Shown piece after piece: positions 17,509 to 26,170 of a DNA stretch of 60,377 nt. A program made the position numbers and the translations under genes. Location of the stretch: the NCBI RefSeq assembly GCF_014174515.1, contig NZ_JACJUG010000028.1, positions 1-60,377 on the forward strand. The letters run 5' to 3'. Source of the DNA: Mitsuaria sp. WAJ17 (GTDB lineage Bacteria > Pseudomonadota > Gammaproteobacteria > Burkholderiales > Burkholderiaceae_C). Within the stretch, counting starts at the first letter, position 1. The number at the start of each line of letters is the position of its first letter. The notes beneath the pieces were generated by a model that ran no database searches, was not told the DNA's origin, and saw only the letters and a program-made list of their open reading frames with translations.

Positions 17509-18243
17509 TCACTCCTTTTGGGGGGCTGACGTGTCCCGGTACTGCGCCGCCACCTCCTCGCTGGTGCGACGGATGAAGCCGCTGCGCTCCAACTCACGCA
17601 AGGCCAGGGTGAGGGGCGCCAGCAGGGCTTCATGCCGGCGATGCAGGTAGTGGAAGACCGGGAAGGTGGCCAGCGGCGGCTGCAGCAGTATCACGCCCTG
17701 GATGCCGTGCTGACGCAGGTTGGCCAGACCGGAGAGACGGTTGGACAGAACCAGGTCCGAGCGGTCCAGCTCCATCTTCACGAAGGCCTGCTGCAGCGTG
17801 GCCACCGGCTCCAGCTGCATGCCCTTCGTGTTCTCCTCGATGATCTTGATGCCCTTGACGAAGCCCAGGCGGTAGGGCCGCAGGCTCTCCCAGCCCTGCA
17901 CCTTGAAGTTCCAGCGACGCGAGAACACCACGATCTCGTACTGCACCAGCGCCACCGGCACCCGCACCAGATTGGGATAGAGCTGCTCGATGCCGGCCTT
18001 GCGGTAGAGCTCGCCGTCCGTCTCACCGGTATTGGCGCTGATGAGGGAGCGCTCGCCGGGCATGCCTATCACCTGGAGGTCCCGGCCCAACTGGAGGTAG
18101 GCCTCGCGCAGCACGCGTTCGGCCACCTGGGTGGCGGGATCCTGCTCCAGCAGGGTGGAGATACGCAGGGGCGCCTCCACGGCCAACGCCAGGGGTGGCA
18201 GGCAGGTGCTGAGGGCCAGGACAGCTTGTCGGCGCGAGGTCAT
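17509..18243 (-). CDS. Periplasmic solute-binding-like protein (SBP family 3 type), no transporter nearby
   Basis: This 244-residue protein has an N-terminal export signal with a twin Arg (MTSRRQAVLALSTCLPPLAL). It has the two-lobe pattern of small family 3 binding proteins, including LRISTLLEQDPATQVAERVL, a PGERSL segment and a swap region YRLGFVKGIKIIEENTKG. No permease or ATPase gene is near. Such lone proteins are common in Burkholderiales and may sense rather than transport. The ligand cannot be told. Three other proteins of this broad type are in the window (30167, 31081 and 49467). Confidence 0.7.
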   Translation of the reverse strand: MTSRRQAVLALSTCLPPLALAVEAPLRISTLLEQDPATQVAERVLREAYLQLGRDLQVIGMPGERSLISANTGETDGELYRKAGIEQLYPNLVRVPVALVQYEIVVFSRRWNFKVQGWESLRPYRLGFVKGIKIIEENTKGMQLEPVATLQQAFVKMELDRSDLVLSNRLSGLANLRQHGIQGVILLQPPLATFPVFHYLHRRHEALLAPLTLALRELERSGFIRRTSEEVAAQYRDTSAPQKE

Positions 18244-18344
18244 GCGGACGATCCAGGCAGTGGTGCCCGAGCATAGCCCAGCTACGGCACCGTCGCCGCC
18301 CCGAAAGTCTGGCGCCCGGGCTTGATCACGGCTCAGTGCCCCTC

Positions 18345-20429
18345 TCAGTGCCCCTGCATTTCCTTCAGCAGGGCGCGGGCACCGTAGACCTTGTCCATGG
18401 CCTCGGCAATGGCCGCGGCATTCACGGCCACCGTGCGGTTGCGCGCGGACTCGAACCAGTAGGCGCCGCCGATGGAGTGGATGTTGCCGTCGAACACCAG
18501 GCCCACCAGCTCGCCCCGTGCGTTCAGCATGGGACTGCCGCTGTTGCCGCCGATGATGTCGTTGGTGCTGACGAGGTTGAAGGGCTTGGCGTGGTCCAGC
18601 TTGTCCTGTGCGGCCAGCCAGGAGGCCGGCAGCGCGAAGGGCTCGGCGCCGGTGGCGCGCTCGTAGGTGCCTCCCAGGGTGGTGAAGGGCGGCACCTGGG
18701 CGTCGCCCTCCTTCCAGCCCTCGACCTTGCCGTAAGACAGGCGCAGGGTGAAGGTGGCGTCGGGATAGACCTTGGGACCGGTCATCGCGAAGCGCGCCTG
18801 GGCGACCCGCTCCGAGTTCTTCTGAATCACCGACTCCACCTCGCGCTCATAGCGCTGGCGCAGGGCGCGCGCCTGCTCGTCCACCGCCAGGGCCAGGCGG
18901 ATGAAGGGATCCTGGCTCTGGCGCACCGCGGCCATGCCGCCTTCCCAGAGGGCCTTGCGCTGGGCGATGTCGGCCAGTTGGCTGCCATCGACGAGGCGGG
19001 CGGCCATTTGCTCGGGCGAGTCCTTGCCCAGCACCTGCTTGACCAGGGGTGCATCGGCGCCCAGCTGCTCGCGCATCTTCTCCAGCGAGTAGCTCAGCTT
19101 GAACTTCTCGAAGGCCCGATAGACCGGGGCCGGGGAGAAGAGCTGGGCCTCGACGGCGGGCAGGCCGGCCTCGGCGAACTCGGGCAGGCGCTCGGCGTCG
19201 GGCTTGCTGCGCTCGGCCGCACCGCGCACCAGGGTGCGGGCGATGCCGAAGAGCTGGCTGTTGAAGGCGCGGCCGCCTTCCAGCTGGTTGTTCAGTGTGC
19301 GGTAGCTGCGGTAGTTCTGCAGGGCCTGGGCGATGGCGTCCCAGGCGCCCACGGAGGACTTCAAGGCGGGCTGCCGGGCCACGAAGGCGCGCAGCCGCGC
19401 CTCGTCCGCCCGCTTGGCAGCCAGCAGGGAGGCTTCGTTGAGGGCATCCAGCTGGCCCTTCAGCACCTTGATGCCGTTCTCCACGTAGAACAGCTCGGCA
19501 TTGGCCATGCGGGCCTGCTCCTCGCCCTGGGTGCGGTACTGGGCCAGGCGACCGCGGTACTCGGACATGTCCACCAGGGTCTCGGGCAGGCGCCGGGCAC
19601 GCAGCTGCTCCAGCTGCGCGACAGTCAGCGTGCGCTGGGTGGATCCGGGATGACCGGTCACGAACACCGCCTCGCCCGCGGCCGGGCCCTGGGTGTTGAC
19701 CGGGAAGAAGTCCTTTACCGCGGCGGGCTGGCCGTTCTCGTAGACGCGCAGCAGGCCCATGTCCAGGTCATAGCGCGGGAAGTTGAAGTTGTCGGGGTCG
19801 CCACCGAAGAAGGCGATGGCCTGCTCCGGCGCGAAGGCCAGGCGCACGTCCTGGAAGCGGTGGTAGCGGTAGAGCTTGTACTGGCCGCCGTGGTAGAGAT
19901 CGACCAGATCGCAGCGCTGCGTCTTGCTGTCGGCGCCCACGCAGGCAGCGGTCAGCTGGGCACGGACCGCGTTGAAGGCCTTGGTGAAGTCCTCGCCCTC
20001 ACGGCCGCGCGTGGCGGCCTTGACCTGGTCGGTGACGTCGGTGATGGCTTCCAGGCGATTGACCTCCATGGCGGGACAGGCCTTCTCCTCGTCCCGGGTC
20101 CGGGCCAGGAAGCCGTTCTTCATGAAGTCCTTGTCCGCGCTGGAGAGCTGCTCCACACATTCGGCCACGCAGTGGTGGTTGGTCAGCACAAGCCCTTGCG
20201 GGGATACGAAGCTGCCCGAGCAGCCGCCAGCCAGGCGGGCCGAGCCGCGCATGGCCTTGCCCAGCCAGGCCGCGTCGGGCGCAAAGCCCAGCTGCTGGCG
20301 CATGAGGGCGGTGGGCGGGTTGTCCAGGGTCCACATGCCTTCGGCGGCCTGGGCCAGCAGCGGGCTCAGCAGCAGGCCGGTCACGAGGGCCAGACGGGTG
20401 GGACGGCAGGAGGGCTTGAGCAGTCGCAT
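18345..20429 (-). CDS. S46-family dipeptidyl-peptidase (DPP7-like)
   Basis: This 694-residue protein has a signal peptide ending near LLAQAAEG and full-length S46 features: catalytic His in LTNHHC (about 85-86), an acidic region FFGGDPDNFNFPRYDLD, and nucleophile Ser630 in GGNSGSP. Eighteen residues after Ser630 the sequence reads FDGN, with Gly where Asp/Glu-specific DPP11 enzymes have Arg, so a DPP7-like preference for hydrophobic P1 residues is expected. It removes dipeptides from peptide N-termini in the periplasm. The ATG at 20429 starts the signal peptide; the upstream in-frame stretch lacks a better start. It is divergent from the gene at 20590. Confidence 0.92.
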   Translation of the reverse strand: MRLLKPSCRPTRLALVTGLLLSPLLAQAAEGMWTLDNPPTALMRQQLGFAPDAAWLGKAMRGSARLAGGCSGSFVSPQGLVLTNHHCVAECVEQLSSADKDFMKNGFLARTRDEEKACPAMEVNRLEAITDVTDQVKAATRGREGEDFTKAFNAVRAQLTAACVGADSKTQRCDLVDLYHGGQYKLYRYHRFQDVRLAFAPEQAIAFFGGDPDNFNFPRYDLDMGLLRVYENGQPAAVKDFFPVNTQGPAAGEAVFVTGHPGSTQRTLTVAQLEQLRARRLPETLVDMSEYRGRLAQYRTQGEEQARMANAELFYVENGIKVLKGQLDALNEASLLAAKRADEARLRAFVARQPALKSSVGAWDAIAQALQNYRSYRTLNNQLEGGRAFNSQLFGIARTLVRGAAERSKPDAERLPEFAEAGLPAVEAQLFSPAPVYRAFEKFKLSYSLEKMREQLGADAPLVKQVLGKDSPEQMAARLVDGSQLADIAQRKALWEGGMAAVRQSQDPFIRLALAVDEQARALRQRYEREVESVIQKNSERVAQARFAMTGPKVYPDATFTLRLSYGKVEGWKEGDAQVPPFTTLGGTYERATGAEPFALPASWLAAQDKLDHAKPFNLVSTNDIIGGNSGSPMLNARGELVGLVFDGNIHSIGGAYWFESARNRTVAVNAAAIAEAMDKVYGARALLKEMQGH

Positions 20430-20589
20430 GGTGGGTCTCGGCGTGTCCTTGAGGTGCGGCCATTGTGGAAGCCGCCCTGCACCGGGCCGGAAGCCATGGC
20501 CGCCCGCCCGGGACTTCCCAGGGAAAACACCGGGCGGACTGTGGGCCCGGCGCGTCATGATGCGCGCAGTCAAACGGTCAGCCCCTTCT

Positions 20590-21432
20590 ATGACGGTCCC
20601 TGCCGCACCCTCCACCCTCCTCAAGCGCTGGACTGCCTGGCACGAGCGCCGCGGAGCGGCCCGAGTGCGCCAGCAGCTGCAGCGCCGTTGCCCCCAGGCC
20701 CTGGCCCTGCAGCAGCGCCTGCCCGCGGGCCTGCATGCGGCCTGGCTGGACCATGCCGCCGAGGAATTCCCCGGCCTGCCCAGCCGCGAGGCGGACTGGC
20801 TGCTGGCCTCCACCGGCTTGATGCAGTTCTTCCTGGCCGCCGCGCGCTGCGACGGCCCCTGCGCCCTGCCCAGCCGGGCGGCGGATGCGGTCTGGCATGC
20901 CTGGCTGCGCTGGGATGCCGCCGGTCTGGCCGCCTTCCAGCGCGAGCGGCTGGGCCACGAGGTGCCCCATCTGAAGGAGGCCCAGCTGCCGGGGCCGCTG
21001 GACCATGCCTTGAGCCGCTGCTATGCCGCCTGCTGCCGCACTGAGCAGCTCAGCCCGCTGGACGGCCAACTGCCCCTGGTCTTCGAGCTCGATCGTCGCC
21101 TGCGCATGCCGGCCGGCTGGCACTACACCTGGCACAAGCGCCTGCGCTGCCTCAGCCACCAGGTGCTGGACATTGACGGCGACCCGCGCGGCCGTTCCCA
21201 GCTCCACGCCGTGCATGGCGCCAGCCTGCTGGGCCTGGGCCTGCTGACGGCCACCGAGCAACTCGCCTGGCAGCACCAGTTGCAGCGCCTGGACCGGCAG
21301 GCCGATGCCCGGGCACGTGGCGAATCGGGCGGCTCCGGCAGCAGCTGCGGCAGTTCCTGCGGGGCCGACCTCGGCAGTGCCAGCAGCGATGGCGGCAGCA
21401 GCTGCGGCAGTTCCTGCGGCGGCGGCGACTGA
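20590..21432 (+). CDS. Protein of unknown function with a Ser/Gly/Cys tail (glycine-rich-domain-like)
   Basis: This 280-residue protein has no signal peptide. The middle carries ALPSRAADAVWHAWLRWD (about 98-115), which resembles the D-x-x-W-H core of glycine-rich domain-containing proteins. The last 35 residues are a low-complexity tail with two copies of SSCGSSCG. At DNA level those two copies are an exact 26-base direct repeat (21337-21362 and 21394-21419). The tail could bind metal or be cross-linked; no modification enzyme gene is beside it. A weak bidirectional hairpin terminator follows at 21488. Confidence 0.6.
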   Translation: MTVPAAPSTLLKRWTAWHERRGAARVRQQLQRRCPQALALQQRLPAGLHAAWLDHAAEEFPGLPSREADWLLASTGLMQFFLAAARCDGPCALPSRAADAVWHAWLRWDAAGLAAFQRERLGHEVPHLKEAQLPGPLDHALSRCYAACCRTEQLSPLDGQLPLVFELDRRLRMPAGWHYTWHKRLRCLSHQVLDIDGDPRGRSQLHAVHGASLLGLGLLTATEQLAWQHQLQRLDRQADARARGESGGSGSSCGSSCGADLGSASSDGGSSCGSSCGGGD

Positions 21433-21487
21433 AGCAGGCTCAGCGGCCGGCCCTGGCTGCGACATACCTGGCGGCGCCTGGACATGA

Positions 21488-21507
21488 AACCCCGCTGGGG
21501 CGGGGTT
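21488..21507. terminator. Hairpin terminator between converging genes
   Basis: AACCCCGC (21488-21495) pairs with GCGGGGTT (21500-21507) around TGGG. The plus side is followed by CTCT and the minus side by TTTCATG, so it is a modest terminator in either direction. It lies 55 bases after the plus-strand gene and 12 bases beyond a doubtful minus-strand frame. Confidence 0.55.
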
Positions 21508-21519
21508 CTCTGGGTGCGA

Positions 21520-21924
21520 TCAGTTGCTCTTGTCGTCCGGGCCGGCCACGCAGGTGGTGCTGCCGGTGGCCAGCACCATGCCCTTGTCAATGCCACCGCT
21601 GCTGGCGCCGCCGGTGAAGGAGCCTGCCGACCCGGCCGGCGCATCCGTGCTGACGACGGCGTGGCTGTTGCTGTTGCCGGAACCGGCCATGGCGGTGGCC
21701 AGGGCCAGCGTGTTCGAGGATTGGCTCACCACCGGGGTGGCGAGGGCAGCGGAACAGGTCACAGGGTCGCTGCGACAGCCAGCTTGCGGAAAAACATGGA
21801 GCTTGACGCTCTCATGTAACAAATGCCGATTTAAAAATGCAATATTCGCGCCAACCTTGATTGCATCGAGGCAATTGGCCGACCGCTGCTGTTCCGCTTT
21901 TTTGATTCCAAGTGAAAAGTTCAT
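21520..21924 (-). CDS. Doubtful Ser/Gly/Ala-rich small protein, possibly a gene remnant
   Basis: A minus-strand frame from ATG 21924 gives 134 residues. The C-terminal half (LALATAMAGSGNSNSHAVVS ... TGSTTCVAGPDDKSN) looks like part of a secreted Ser/Gly-rich protein and ends just before a hairpin terminator. The N-terminal half lies in unusually AT-rich DNA (about 21785-21930) and looks unlike coding sequence of this genome. The true start may be internal, or the 5' end may have been replaced. No family was recognised. The 479-base stretch between the stop at 21432 and the MATE gene holds nothing else that can be supported. Confidence 0.3.
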   Translation of the reverse strand: MNFSLGIKKAEQQRSANCLDAIKVGANIAFLNRHLLHESVKLHVFPQAGCRSDPVTCSAALATPVVSQSSNTLALATAMAGSGNSNSHAVVSTDAPAGSAGSFTGGASSGGIDKGMVLATGSTTCVAGPDDKSN

Positions 21925-23288
21925 CGACACCCCAAAGCGAGGGAGAACCGGGCGCGCCACGCTTGTTCGCCCTGGCCTGGCCCTTGTTGCTGGAAATGGG
22001 CCTGGGGATCGCCGTGGGCCTGCTGGGCACCCTGCTGGCGGCCCGCGTCTCTGACGGCGCAGGCGCGGGCTTCGCCCTGGCCAACCATGTCTCGGGCACG
22101 CTGTTCATCCTCTTTCGCATCATCGGGGCCGGCATCAGCGTGGTGCTGACCCAGGCCCTGGGCAGCGGCCGCCGCGACATCGCCGACGCCACCGCCCGCG
22201 CCGCGGTGGGCGCGAGCAGCTGGATCGGCTTGCTGACGGGCCTGGGCGCCATGCTGGCGGCCCGGCCCCTGCTGAGTCTGCTGGGGGCGCCCGCCGAGGT
22301 CCTGCCCCTGGCTACGCCTTTCCTGGTGCTGCTGGGCCCGGCCATGCTGCTGGACGCCTGGAACGCCGCCATGGCCAGCGTCATGCGCGCCCACCTGCGG
22401 GCCCGCGACACCCTGGCCGTGCTGGTGGCCATGCAGGCCTTGCAGCTGGCCCTGGCCGTGCCGCTGATGCAGCAGATGGGCCTCATCGGATTCGCCCTGG
22501 CCCTGATCGCCAGCCGCCTGCTGGGCCTGGGTCTGCATCTGTGGCTGTGGCGTGCGCGGCTGGGCCTTCGCCTTCAGCCCGCGGACTGGTGGCGGCTGCC
22601 CCGGCGGGAGCTGGGCGCCATCCTGCACATCGGCTTGCCGGGGGCTGGCGAGAACATCGCCTACCGCCTGGCCTTCATGGTCAGCGTGGCCGTGGTGGGG
22701 CACATGGGCGCGCAAGCCCTGGCCACGCATGCCTACGTCTCGCAGCTGATGTACTTCATCCTGCTCTTCGGCCTGGCCACCGGCTTCGCGGCGGAGATCG
22801 TGGTGGGCCACCTGATCGGCGCCGGCCAGCTGCATGCGGCCCACCGCCTGGTGCGGCGGGCCATGGCGCGCGGCCTGATGGTCTCGGTGGTGGTGGCGGG
22901 CAGCTTCGCCCTGGTCGGCCCCTGGCTGCTGGGTCTGTTCACCAAGGACCCGGCCATCATCGGCCTGGGCAGCACCCTGCTGTGGCTGACGGTGCTGCTG
23001 GAGCCCGGCCGCACCTTCAACCTGGTGGTGATCAACGCCCTGCGCGCGGCCGGCGACGCCCGCTATCCGGTGATGGTGGGCAGCGGTTCCATGGTGCTGG
23101 TGCTGGCCGGCGGCAGTTGGCTGCTGGGCCAGCAGCTGGGCCTGGGCCTGGTGGGCGTGTGGATCGCCTATGCCGCCGACGAATGGGTGCGCGGCCTGCT
23201 GATGTGGCGCCGCTGGGCACGCCAGGACTGGGTGCCCCATGCGCGCGCCGCACACCGCCGGCTGCGCAGCACAGGTGCCAGCGCCTGA
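21912..23288 (+). CDS. MATE family multidrug/Na+ efflux transporter
   Basis: This 458-residue protein has about 12 hydrophobic segments in two similar halves, with the MATE pattern LFALAWPLLLEMGLGIAVGL at the start and GLPGAGENIAYRLAFMVSVA at the start of the second half. It would export cationic drugs or metabolites against an ion gradient. The GTG at 21912 gives the most complete N-terminus but lacks a clear ribosome site; a TTG at 21961 is possible. The DNA just upstream is AT-rich and probably holds its promoter. It converges on the lipoprotein gene, whose stop begins one base after its own. Confidence 0.88.
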   Translation: MKSSSTPQSEGEPGAPRLFALAWPLLLEMGLGIAVGLLGTLLAARVSDGAGAGFALANHVSGTLFILFRIIGAGISVVLTQALGSGRRDIADATARAAVGASSWIGLLTGLGAMLAARPLLSLLGAPAEVLPLATPFLVLLGPAMLLDAWNAAMASVMRAHLRARDTLAVLVAMQALQLALAVPLMQQMGLIGFALALIASRLLGLGLHLWLWRARLGLRLQPADWWRLPRRELGAILHIGLPGAGENIAYRLAFMVSVAVVGHMGAQALATHAYVSQLMYFILLFGLATGFAAEIVVGHLIGAGQLHAAHRLVRRAMARGLMVSVVVAGSFALVGPWLLGLFTKDPAIIGLGSTLLWLTVLLEPGRTFNLVVINALRAAGDARYPVMVGSGSMVLVLAGGSWLLGQQLGLGLVGVWIAYAADEWVRGLLMWRRWARQDWVPHARAAHRRLRSTGASA

Positions 23289-24167
23289 TCAGCGGTCGTT
23301 GCTGTAGCTGAGCACCTGGCGGGCCTGGCTGATGCCGGTGACCAGGCTGTAGGTGGAAAGCCCGCTCGCCACCACGCCCTTGACGCTGTACTCCCACACC
23401 AGGCCCAGCCGGCACTGCTTCACCGTGACCGCCGTGTTGGCACCGCCCGACGCCCCGGCGGCCGCCTGGTCCAGGCTGGCCTGCAGGTCCTCCAGACCGA
23501 CGCTGTACTGGGCCTGGTCGGCGTTGCTCCCCTGCAGACGGGCCTGCGGGCCGCCCCGGTAGCCCGTCCAGCGCACGGTGCGGCCGTCGGCGAGCTGGCA
23601 TTCGCCGTCCGCCAGGCTCAGCTGGGGCTGCAGGCCGGCCGGGCCGGACAGCGAGGCGCTGAACTGGCCCTGCGAGCGCTGCAGCGAGCCGGGCGCCGCG
23701 GCCCGGATCTGCACCGCCGACGGCAGTGCCACCGTGCTGTCATGGGTCTGCCCCTTGTGCTGCAGCCGGATGGTCCAGGCGTCCTGGCTGCTCAGGACCT
23801 GGGCCGCCAGCGTGTCGCCCAGCTCGGTGGTGGGCGACAGCCGCACGTTGCCGGGCATCAGCCACAAGGCATCCGGCGCATCGAGCCGGACCACGGTGAG
23901 CAGGTTCGCCCGGTAGCTGAAGCCCAGGTCGGCCGACACGCGGCCGTCTTCGCGCCGCAGGCTGCCGCCCAGGCGCAGGTCCTGGGCGGCAGCCTCGGTC
24001 GAGGATTTGCAGTTGCTCAGGCCGCACTGAACGCCCTTGCCGATGTCCTCGAATTCGGAGCCCCCGCAGGCCGACAGGCCGATCAGCAGCATCGAGGCCA
24101 GCGTTGCGCCAAGCGGGCGCAGGGCCAGGCGAAGTGGCGTATTTGAGGGAAAGGCGGAGGGCAGCAT
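23289..24167 (-). CDS. Putative lipoprotein of unknown function
   Basis: This 292-residue protein has an N-terminal hydrophobic stretch and a lipobox LSAC, with lipidated Cys34 followed by GGS, so it is probably an anchored envelope lipoprotein. The rest is mainly beta-type sequence with paired cysteines (GVQCGLSNC, DGECQL, VKQCRL) and no recognised domain. The ATG at 24167 opens the signal peptide. It is divergent from the permease gene at 24306, with a 138-base gap, and meets the MATE gene tail to tail. Confidence 0.7.
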   Translation of the reverse strand: MLPSAFPSNTPLRLALRPLGATLASMLLIGLSACGGSEFEDIGKGVQCGLSNCKSSTEAAAQDLRLGGSLRREDGRVSADLGFSYRANLLTVVRLDAPDALWLMPGNVRLSPTTELGDTLAAQVLSSQDAWTIRLQHKGQTHDSTVALPSAVQIRAAAPGSLQRSQGQFSASLSGPAGLQPQLSLADGECQLADGRTVRWTGYRGGPQARLQGSNADQAQYSVGLEDLQASLDQAAAGASGGANTAVTVKQCRLGLVWEYSVKGVVASGLSTYSLVTGISQARQVLSYSNDR

Positions 24168-24305
24168 GGTCCGTGTCCTTGGAAGACGAAGGTGCCGGGC
24201 GCAGGTCCGGCGCAATGCGCGAAAGTCTAACGTTCCGGTGGATGCTGTCACCTGCCTGGCGGCCGGGCGATCCGCGCATCGAACAGCCGATGCGGGGCCC
24301 GGGCC

Positions 24306-25316
24306 ATGCAGAATGCCGCCATGCCCGTCCGCCCTGCGCATCCCGCCCTGCCGGTCCTGCTGCGCCCCAGCCTGCAGCTGCTTCTCACCCTGGCCCTGGC
24401 CTCGGTGCTGATTTTCGCCAGCCTGGAGTTGCTGCCGGGGCACGCCGCCGCGCTCATGCTGGGGCCGGATGCCGCCCCCGAGGCCGTGCAGGCCCTCAGC
24501 CGCGAGCTGGGCCTGCAGCAGCCGGCCTGGCAGCGCTACGGGCAGTGGATCGCCGGCCTGCTGCGAGGCGAGATGGGCCTGTCATACGCCTACCGCACGC
24601 CGGTCGCGCCCATGCTGGCCGAGCGCCTGCAGCTGAGCCTGCCGCTGAGCGTCCTGGCCCTGGCACTCACGGTGCTGGCCTCCCTGGGCCTGGGCCTGCT
24701 GGCCGCGGCTCGCCGCGGCCGCTGGGTCGATCACCTCCTGCTGGGCCTCAGCCAGTTGGGCCTGGCTTTGCCGGCCTTCTGGTTCGGCATGGGCCTGATG
24801 TGGCTGTTCGCGGTACGCCTGCAGTGGCTGCCCGCGGGCGGCTTTCCGGGCTGGGACGCCGAGCTGGGCGGCGGCTGGGGACCGGCGCTGCAGGCCCTGC
24901 TCCTGCCCGCCCTCGCCCTGGCTCTGACCCAGACCGCCCTGCTGGCCCGGCTGCTGCGCGCCGGCCTGCTGGACGTGCTGCAGGAGGACTACGTGCTCGC
25001 CGCCCGCTCCCGCGGCCTGTCCGAGCGCCGCGTGCTGCTGCGCCACGCGCTGCGCAACGCCCTGGTGCCGGTGCTCACCCAATTGGGCACCCAGTTCGCT
25101 GGCCTGCTGGCCGGCGCCGTGCTGATCGAGACCCTGTTCCAGCTGCCCGGCCTGGGCCAGCTAATCGCCCAGGCCATCGCCAACCGCGACCTGGTCGTGG
25201 TGCGCAATGCGGTGATGCTGCTGGTAGCCCTGGTGCTGCTGCTCAACTGGATCGTGGAACTGCTCAACGCCTGGCTGGACCCGCGTCTTCGCCGCCCGGA
25301 GGCCAGCCATGGCTGA
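24306..25316 (+). CDS. Dipeptide/oligopeptide-type ABC transporter permease (DppB-like)
   Basis: This 336-residue membrane protein has six predicted helices and the DppB layout: a first helix, a periplasmic domain (about 45-115) and a five-helix core. The cytoplasmic coupling motif is EDYVLAARSRGLSERRVLLR (about 225-244). It forms one half of the channel with the next gene, which overlaps it by 8 bases. The start could be ATG 24306 or 24321; neither has a clear ribosome site. The dpp-type ATPase genes are missing nearby. Confidence 0.88.
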   Translation: MQNAAMPVRPAHPALPVLLRPSLQLLLTLALASVLIFASLELLPGHAAALMLGPDAAPEAVQALSRELGLQQPAWQRYGQWIAGLLRGEMGLSYAYRTPVAPMLAERLQLSLPLSVLALALTVLASLGLGLLAAARRGRWVDHLLLGLSQLGLALPAFWFGMGLMWLFAVRLQWLPAGGFPGWDAELGGGWGPALQALLLPALALALTQTALLARLLRAGLLDVLQEDYVLAARSRGLSERRVLLRHALRNALVPVLTQLGTQFAGLLAGAVLIETLFQLPGLGQLIAQAIANRDLVVVRNAVMLLVALVLLLNWIVELLNAWLDPRLRRPEASHG

Positions 25317-26154
25317 GGGCCAGGTCTTGCCTGCAAGCCGGGTGCGCCGGCTGCGCAGCCATCCGCGCCTGCTGGCTGGCCTGCTGATGTGCTCCCTCCT
25401 GATGCTGGCCGCGGCGGCTGGCCTGCTGATGCCCGGATCCGCTGCGCTGAAGGTGGACCTGGCGCAACGCCTGCAGGGCCCGGGTGCTGGGCACTGGCTG
25501 GGCACCGACGCCCTGGGCCGCGACCTGCTCCCGCTGCTGCTGGGCGGTGCGCGCAATGCCCTGGGCGTAGGCTTCATCGCGACCGCCCTTTCCCTGGGCC
25601 TGGGCCTGCCGCTGGGACTGCTGGCCGCCTCGCAGGGCGGCTGGGTGGACCGGCTCATCGGCCGCTTCAGCGACCTGGGCCAGGCCTTCCCCGCCCTGCT
25701 GCTGGCCATCCTGATGGCCGCCAGCCTGGGGCCCGGCATGGGCGTGGCCATGGCCGCCATCGGTCTGCACGGCGTGCCGGCCTGCCTGCGCCTGGTACGC
25801 GCGGCGGCGCGGGTGCAGTGGCAGCGCGACTACGTGCGGGCAGCGCGCGCCTTCGGCCGCCCGGGCTGGCAGATCGCCCGCGTCCATGTGCTGCCCAACA
25901 TCGCCTCGCCCCTGCTGGTCCTGGCCAGCAACCAGTTCGCCCTGGCCCTGCTGGCCGAGACCGCGCTGGCCTACCTGGGCCTGGGCACGCAGGCCCCGGC
26001 GCCCAGCTGGGGCCGGATGCTGGCAGAAGCCCAGACCTGGCTGTTCGAGGCCCCGCAACTGGCCCTGCTGCCGGGCCTGTGCCTGATGCTGTCGGTGCTG
26101 GGCCTGCAGCTGCTGGCCGACGGCCTGCGAGACTGGCTGGACCCGCGGGGCTGA
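25309..26154 (+). CDS. Dipeptide/oligopeptide-type ABC transporter permease (DppC-like)
   Basis: This 281-residue membrane protein has the DppC pattern HWLGTDALGRDLLPLLLGGA in its periplasmic N-terminal part and the coupling motif RDYVRAARAFGRPGWQIARV (about 165-184). It overlaps the upstream permease by 8 bases, so translation is coupled. The binding-protein gene follows after 16 bases. With the permease at 24306 it would form the membrane channel for a peptide or amide-type solute. Confidence 0.88.
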   Translation: MAEGQVLPASRVRRLRSHPRLLAGLLMCSLLMLAAAAGLLMPGSAALKVDLAQRLQGPGAGHWLGTDALGRDLLPLLLGGARNALGVGFIATALSLGLGLPLGLLAASQGGWVDRLIGRFSDLGQAFPALLLAILMAASLGPGMGVAMAAIGLHGVPACLRLVRAAARVQWQRDYVRAARAFGRPGWQIARVHVLPNIASPLLVLASNQFALALLAETALAYLGLGTQAPAPSWGRMLAEAQTWLFEAPQLALLPGLCLMLSVLGLQLLADGLRDWLDPRG

Positions 26155-26170
26155 GCCCGCAGCCCATGCC

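Noticed and set aside
18336..21044. 900-codon plus-strand frame opposite the S46 peptidase
   Set aside because: The peptidase is certain on the minus strand; the plus frame shows only composition bias.
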